The notes under the pieces: generated by a model
The model's database searches: none
Seen by the model: only the letters and a program-made list of their open reading frames with translations
Told to the model about the DNA's origin: nothing
NCBI GenBank assembly: GCA_013335275.1
Contig: JAAXVX010000030.1
Span: 1 to 10,354, forward strand
Reading direction: 5' to 3'
DNA: 10,354 nt
From: Bacteroidales bacterium
GTDB taxonomy: Bacteria; Bacteroidota; Bacteroidia; Bacteroidales; UBA932
Shown: one piece after another, positions 6,838 to 10,354 of the stretch
How positions within the stretch are numbered: position 1 is the stretch's first letter
Layout: each line of letters begins with the position of its first letter
Position numbers and translations under genes: made by a program

Positions 6838-7850
6838 ATTTTGTATTTATCCTCTTTGTTGTATGTAATCCCGATCTTATCCAGCAGCGGTTCAACTGCA
6901 GTCTGGTGCATTTGTAAACCGAGGTCCCACGGGTCGTACCCAAGAACAAGACCGGCAACCTCTTCATAAGTAAATACGGGAATTCCTTTTGAGTCCGCAC
7001 CATATGTCTTTCCTTCAAGCTCCTCAATTACATATTGCCAGCGATCCAGAAAATAAGGACATCCAGGGCAGTTTGTGATTATCATATCAGGCTTGAAAGG
7101 AGCCATGGATTCAAATTTCTTGTGGGTATTCGATAATGAGTAACCTCTGTTCGCCTGGACAAGATATTGCCTGAACCCGAAACCGCAGCAGTGCCTTCTC
7201 TCCGGGTAATCAATTACAGTTCCTCCCCACGCTTCTGCCATCCCTGTAAGAACATACGGATATTCAGCACCACCAACACCCTTTGAAGGAAACATTTTAG
7301 AATAGTGACAGCCAATATGTTCAACAACTCTGAGCGGTTCTCCTGTAGTCTTGTTCACCAGCCGGTATTTCCCGCTTTCAAGTATCTTATTTCTCAGTTT
7401 ATAAATTACATCACTGGCATGAACAACGCTTTTGGGTATTTTAAATTCTCTTTTTGATGCTTCCCACAGAAGCTCCCTTATTTTAGCTTCCAATTCAGGA
7501 TAGTGAAACCATGTATTGATTATTTCGTTATATATTCCAAAAGAGGTAATACAGGAGCAAACATAATTTTCATATCCGGCTTCGGTCATCAGCGCAAACT
7601 GGCGTGCCACAATTGTCATTAATGTTTCCTGAGGGATTGAGTCACTGTGATATGCAATACCTCCACAGGTTGTATGGTGAGGTGTTTCAAAAAAGTCAAG
7701 TCCCAGTCTGTCTCTGACGATATCTAAAAATACTTTTTCTGAAGCAGGAAAGAAGTTCTGGCGTATACAGCTTCTTACATAAAAATAATGATCATCCGGT
7801 ATATCCTTTTGGTATTCACTCCAGATTTTCTTTTTCCCTTCTACAATCAT
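6834..7850 (-). CDS. HdrB-like CCG-domain protein with an altered first cysteine motif
   Basis: Soluble subunit of the Hdr-like complex, 338 aa. Seen: two cysteine-rich (CCG) regions. The C-terminal one is complete: C181, C221C222-G223, C261xxC264. The N-terminal one is altered: C28, then 'TTCGG' with T61 in place of the first cysteine of the pair (C62 remains), then 'VCSC' giving C98 and C100, a CxC instead of CxxC. In methanogen HdrB both motifs bind non-cubane [4Fe-4S] clusters, so the first site here probably holds a different cluster or none. The C-terminus (about 285-338) is rich in aromatic and charged residues. The gene starts 6 bases after the HdrC-like gene and overlaps HdrA by 4 bases. 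Family assignment is firm; substrate is unknown. It could serve as a partner for a sulfur-carrier protein as proposed for sHdrB1. Confidence 0.87.
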   Translation of the reverse strand: MIVEGKKKIWSEYQKDIPDDHYFYVRSCIRQNFFPASEKVFLDIVRDRLGLDFFETPHHTTCGGIAYHSDSIPQETLMTIVARQFALMTEAGYENYVCSCITSFGIYNEIINTWFHYPELEAKIRELLWEASKREFKIPKSVVHASDVIYKLRNKILESGKYRLVNKTTGEPLRVVEHIGCHYSKMFPSKGVGGAEYPYVLTGMAEAWGGTVIDYPERRHCCGFGFRQYLVQANRGYSLSNTHKKFESMAPFKPDMIITNCPGCPYFLDRWQYVIEELEGKTYGADSKGIPVFTYEEVAGLVLGYDPWDLGLQMHQTAVEPLLDKIGITYNKEDKYKI

Positions 7851-7856
7851 AATTTC

Positions 7857-8549
7857 TTAAATGTAATGTTCTTCTGAGTTTATCGTAAATATTTGTCTGC
7901 AATATTCCTCGTCACTCAACCCCAGTTCTTTGGCTCGTTTTTTTGAAATTGTTTCGATTTTTTCCATACGCTCTGTTGCTCCGGTTACATCAAATATTCT
8001 TTTGAGTTCATCTAAATCGCTTTGAGGAATTTTTCTCAGAATTCCCGGTCCCTCTCCATCAAGATTTGAGCCGACTCTTTTATGAACGGCATCAAGATTA
8101 TCTTCAATCCATTTTCCAACAGGTCCGTTTTCCGGATGGTCGGAATAATGAAAAGTTCTTGGATACACGCAATATCCATAGTTAAGGATATTGCCGCACA
8201 AAGCTCTGTTTAGAACTAATTGCTGTCGTCCTTTTTCAGAATCAATGAAGTATCCTAGTTCCTGGGAGAGATTTCTTAATGCCTGAATAATAAGCCCCGG
8301 GCCATTCTTTCTGGGACATCTTGTAATGCAGGACATACATTGTCCGCAATACCAAATAGTTTCACTCCTTAGCAGTTTCTCAATTTCGTCTTCGTCTTTT
8401 GACTGAACTGTATCAGTTATGATTCTGGGATCATATTTGTAAAATTCGGCAGCAGGGCAGATAGCCGTGCAGGTACCACAGTTTATACAGGCATTGAGAC
8501 CCTCTTTAAAGCGGTAGTCCTCCATCAGCCTGTCGTAAAGCATTCCCAT
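7857..8549 (-). CDS. HdrC-like iron-sulfur protein with long C-terminal extension
   Basis: Electron-transfer subunit of 230 aa that probably pairs with the HdrB-like protein encoded next. Seen: two [4Fe-4S] motifs, C21/C24/C27/C31-P ('CINCGTCTAICP') and C68/C71/C74/C78-P ('CGQCMSCITRCP'), the standard HdrC arrangement. About 150 residues follow, including 'ALCGNILNYGYCVYP' (116-130) and a charged helical end containing 'DELKRIFDVTGATERMEKIE' (179-198). From memory this tail resembles the HdrC1 proteins of sulfur-oxidiser sHdr clusters rather than short methanogen HdrC. ATG at 8549 was chosen; M3 at 8543 is an alternative. There is no clear Shine-Dalgarno. It lies 10 bases after the MarR gene, so the regulator and this gene share a transcript. 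Confidence 0.87.
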   Translation of the reverse strand: MGMLYDRLMEDYRFKEGLNACINCGTCTAICPAAEFYKYDPRIITDTVQSKDEDEIEKLLRSETIWYCGQCMSCITRCPRKNGPGLIIQALRNLSQELGYFIDSEKGRQQLVLNRALCGNILNYGYCVYPRTFHYSDHPENGPVGKWIEDNLDAVHKRVGSNLDGEGPGILRKIPQSDLDELKRIFDVTGATERMEKIETISKKRAKELGLSDEEYCRQIFTINSEEHYI

Positions 8550-8559
8550 TATTTAATTC

Positions 8560-9000
8560 TCATTTTTTCTCAAGCGAATCGATGTTTTTTGCCATCTTGT
8601 TGAGAACATTGATAAATATCAGTAACTCTTCCTTTGGGATATCCCGGATTATTCCATCGGTCGATTCCAAGGCAATCTTTGTTATTTCTTCCTTTATTAT
8701 TATTGCCCTTTCCGTAATGTGAATCTGGTTTAACCGGCGATCCGACTTGTCAGAAATTCTGTTTACCAGTCCTTTCTTTTCAAGAGCATCAATGAGTTTC
8801 GTTACGGAATTCTTATCTTTGAAAATAATATCTGCAATTTTTTGCTGAGATAAAACTCCTTCGTCCCAGAGAGTATCCATGACAAGGAATTGTTCAGGTG
8901 TAAGATTAAAACCGTGTTTCTGGAAAATGGAATTCATGTATTGCTTAAATTTGCAATGGACCAGATTTAGAAATACACCCACCTGTTTGTTAAGTATCAT
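8560..9000 (-). CDS. MarR-family transcriptional regulator
   Basis: Winged-helix DNA-binding regulator, 146 aa, typical family length, acting as a dimer. Seen: N-terminal dimerisation helix (about 5-28), 'LTPEQFLVMDTLWDEG' (33-48), the helix-turn-helix 'SQQKIADIIFKDKNSVTKLI' (51-70) with recognition helix about 63-76, the wing with 'DKSDRRLNQIHIT' (84-96), and the C-terminal dimerisation helices (97-146). It is the first gene of the leftward set, 10 bases before the Hdr module, and its promoter region contains an inverted repeat, so it probably controls itself and the downstream genes. The ligand is unknown. The only cysteine, C16 in the first helix, might sense oxidants or sulfur species, but it does not line up with the reactive cysteine of MgrA/OhrR as I recall them. 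Confidence 0.92.
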   Translation of the reverse strand: MILNKQVGVFLNLVHCKFKQYMNSIFQKHGFNLTPEQFLVMDTLWDEGVLSQQKIADIIFKDKNSVTKLIDALEKKGLVNRISDKSDRRLNQIHITERAIIIKEEITKIALESTDGIIRDIPKEELLIFINVLNKMAKNIDSLEKK

Positions 9001-9034
9001 ATTTGATAGTATATGCTTTTACTATTGCAAATAT
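8999..9034. promoter_or_regulatory. Imperfect inverted repeat, candidate MarR operator
   Basis: Left arm ATATTTG-ATAGTA (8999-9011), spacer of 8 bases, right arm TACTAT-TG-CAAATAT (9020-9034). The arms are complementary over 13 bases apart from a 2-base insertion in the right arm. The left arm reaches the start codon of the MarR gene, and the right arm overlaps a -7-like element (TATATTTG) on the minus strand. Position and symmetry fit an autoregulatory MarR site, though this is not shown. Confidence 0.6.
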
Positions 9035-9035
9035 A
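9028..9035 (-). promoter_or_regulatory. Candidate -7 element for the MarR-Hdr operon
   Basis: TATATTTG on the minus strand (9035-9028) matches the Bacteroidota -7 consensus TAnnTTTG. It lies 27 bases before the MarR start codon and inside the right arm of the inverted repeat, where a bound repressor would block it. No good TTTG/TTG stands 19-21 bases upstream, so the promoter may be weak or need an activator. Confidence 0.4.
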
Positions 9036-9050
9036 ACCCTTTTTTCATTA

Positions 9051-9078
9051 ATTTGTAATAGTGATAAGTATTTTATCA
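9051..9078. promoter_or_regulatory. Third operator-like repeat copy plus TGATAA dyad upstream of rmuC
   Basis: ATTTGTAATAGT (9051-9062) differs at one base from ATTTGCAATAGT, the minus-strand reading of 9032-9021 in the MarR inverted repeat. It is directly followed by a perfect dyad TGATAA-gtatt-TTATCA (9062-9078) that ends 18 bases before the rmuC ATG. Both lie in the divergent region shared by the MarR and rmuC genes. They could extend the MarR operator or bind another regulator. No convincing promoter for rmuC was recognised here. Confidence 0.35.
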
Positions 9079-9096
9079 ACAATCTCAATTTAAGCT

Positions 9097-10354
9097 ATGA
9101 ACACCCTTGTAATATTACTCGCAACCCTTCTGATTATTATCCTTTTGATCTTTTTGATTATGAAGTTTGCATCCTTTTCCGAAAACCTGAGAAGAGTAGA
9201 AACTGCATTCAAGGATGATATGAGGTTTCTAACGTCGGAGATTCAAAACATAGGTAAAGAGAACAGAGGTGAGCTATCGGACTCTCTAAAGGAGTTTTCT
9301 GCTCAAATAACATTGAATATGAAGGCATTTCAGGAGTCCTCGGATAAAAGCCTTGCGCTTCTCTCAGAACTTCAGCGGGAAAAACTCTCACAAATAGAAA
9401 ACCGGCAGAGCGAGATGATTAAGAATACCGAAGAAAAACTTGAGCAGATAAGAGTCACAGTTGCGGAGAAGCTTGAAAAAACACTTAGCGACAGACTTGG
9501 GCAAAGTTTTGAAACAGTTGGGAAACAACTGATGGAGGTTCAAAGAGGGCTGGGCGAAATGCAAACCCTTGCACAGGATGTTGGCGGGTTAAAGCGGGTA
9601 TTAAGCAATGTGAAGATGAGGGGTGGAATAGGGGAGGTTCAGCTTTCAATGCTCCTTGAGCAGATACTTGCTCCTGAACAGTATGAATCCAATGTAAAGA
9701 CAAAACACAATGGTAAAGATTTTGTGGAATTTGCAATTAAGCTTCCAGGGAAAGATGAACAAAACAAATACATCTGGCTTCCTATTGATGCAAAGTTTCC
9801 AAAGGAGTATTATGAATCTCTTCAGAATGCCTATGATACCGGAGATATAATTAAAATAGACAAGGAGCAGAAGATTCTGGAAAATGCCATTAAGAGCATG
9901 GCAAAAGACATATGCGATAAATATATAGACCCGCCTTATACAACGGATTTTGCAATAATGTTTCTGCCTTTTGAGGGTATTTTTGCAGAAGTTGTGCGCA
10001 AAGCCTCTTTACTTGAGGAGATTCAGCAGAAATACAAGGTGCTCATAACCGGTCCAACCACATTTGCGGCAATACTCAATTCTCTGCATATGGGATTCCG
10101 CACTCTTGCAATTGAAAAGCGGAGCAGCGAAGTATGGACAATACTGGGAGCTGTTAAAAGGGAGTTTGATATATTCGGCGGGCTTCTCAATAAAGCACAG
10201 AAGAATATTCAGGGAGGTCTGGATGATATTGACAAACTTGTGGGTACAAGAACTAAAGCAATTCAAAGAAAGCTTCGCGGGGTAGAGTCTCTTGATGAAG
10301 AGACCACCAAACTCATAATGGAAGGTTCTCAAGGCGAAAAAACCACGATGGAAG
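9097..10354 (+). CDS. rmuC: RmuC family protein (DNA recombination/rearrangement limiting), partial at right edge
   Basis: Membrane-anchored RmuC protein; 419 codons are present and the frame is open at the right edge. In E. coli RmuC (475 aa) is linked to limiting recombination at inverted repeats and has a PD-(D/E)XK-like nuclease fold. Seen: an N-terminal transmembrane anchor (3-22), a long heptad-like coiled coil (about 27-165), then the conserved core: 'NVKMRGGIGEVQL' (171-183), 'WLPIDAKFPKEYY' (227-239), 'DPPYTTDFAIMFLPFEGIF' (278-296), 'ITGPTTFAAILNSL' (317-330) and 'RKLRGVESLD' (391-400), which normally lies close to the C-terminus. Likely nuclease-like residues are E180, D231 and K233 (inference). 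The ATG at 9097 gives the expected anchor; there is no Shine-Dalgarno. It diverges from the MarR operon with 96 bases between them and has no evident functional link to it. Confidence 0.95.
   Translation, partial: MNTLVILLATLLIIILLIFLIMKFASFSENLRRVETAFKDDMRFLTSEIQNIGKENRGELSDSLKEFSAQITLNMKAFQESSDKSLALLSELQREKLSQIENRQSEMIKNTEEKLEQIRVTVAEKLEKTLSDRLGQSFETVGKQLMEVQRGLGEMQTLAQDVGGLKRVLSNVKMRGGIGEVQLSMLLEQILAPEQYESNVKTKHNGKDFVEFAIKLPGKDEQNKYIWLPIDAKFPKEYYESLQNAYDTGDIIKIDKEQKILENAIKSMAKDICDKYIDPPYTTDFAIMFLPFEGIFAEVVRKASLLEEIQQKYKVLITGPTTFAAILNSLHMGFRTLAIEKRSSEVWTILGAVKREFDIFGGLLNKAQKNIQGGLDDIDKLVGTRTKAIQRKLRGVESLDEETTKLIMEGSQGEKTTME

Larger units (their letters stand above)
1..9000 (-). other. Putative operon: marR - Hdr-like C/B/A/C/ED - cysteate synthase - sulP - eamA
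   Basis: Nine consecutive leftward genes. Spacing in order is 10, 6, -4, -4, 1, 52, 43 and -8 bases. The first six are tightly coupled and surely one unit. The cysteate synthase and SulP genes each have their own candidate promoter but no visible terminator before them, so they may be expressed both with and apart from the Hdr module. The layout suggests a common sulfur-related role, which is inference from proximity. Confidence 0.6.

Noticed and set aside
2358..8549. Full coenzyme M biosynthesis or methanogenesis locus.
   Set aside because: Only the cysteate synthase and Hdr-like genes are present; no sulfopyruvate decarboxylase, ComA-C, Mtr or Mcr genes are seen, and promoters look bacterial.
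9062..9078. TGATAA-N5-TTATCA as an FNR/CRP box.
   Set aside because: The spacing differs from TTGAT-N4-ATCAA, so FNR identity is not supported; kept only as an unassigned dyad.
10009..10332. Minus-strand open frame of 107 codons at the right end.
   Set aside because: It is antisense to the conserved core of rmuC and has no domain of its own.

Overview
The window looks like chromosomal DNA from a member of the Bacteroidota, probably an anaerobe. The grounds are AT-rich genes with almost no Shine-Dalgarno sequences, several matches to the Bacteroidota-type promoter (TTG, about 20 bases, TAnnTTTG), and a cysteate synthase homologue of the kind associated with sulfonolipid-making Bacteroidota. 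Genus cannot be read from the sequence. All assignments come from reading motifs and from remembered family features; no database search was run.

Layout: nine genes run leftward on the minus strand (9000 to 1), and one gene diverges rightward from 9097. In transcription order the leftward set is: a MarR-type regulator; a five-gene heterodisulfide-reductase (Hdr)-like module made of an HdrC-like protein, an HdrB-like protein, a short HdrA-like flavoprotein, a second small HdrC-like ferredoxin and a membrane cytochrome-b/HdrD fusion; a PLP enzyme that closely resembles cysteate synthase; a SulP anion transporter with a STAS domain; and an EamA/DMT-type transporter cut by the left edge. The first six genes are packed with gaps of 10, 6, -4, -4 and 1 bases, so they are very probably one operon. 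Two further gaps (52 and 43 bases) each hold a candidate internal promoter. The ninth gene overlaps the eighth by 8 bases. The rightward gene is rmuC, nearly complete and cut by the right edge.

How the genes may work together: the Hdr-like module looks like a quinone-linked, membrane-anchored thiol/disulfide (or sulfur-transfer) redox complex. Its order C-B-A-C-(E+D) recalls the sulfur-oxidising sHdr gene order C1-B1-A-hyp-C2-B2, whose product is thought to be sulfite. Cysteate synthase uses sulfite with O-phosphoserine, so the module and the synthase could form a route from reduced sulfur to an organic sulfonate, with SulP and EamA moving anions or amino-acid-like products. This link is inference from gene order. 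The MarR gene has an inverted repeat over its own likely promoter that suggests autoregulation of the whole set.

No tRNA, rRNA, CRISPR array, insertion sequence or gene-free stretch above 300 bases was seen.
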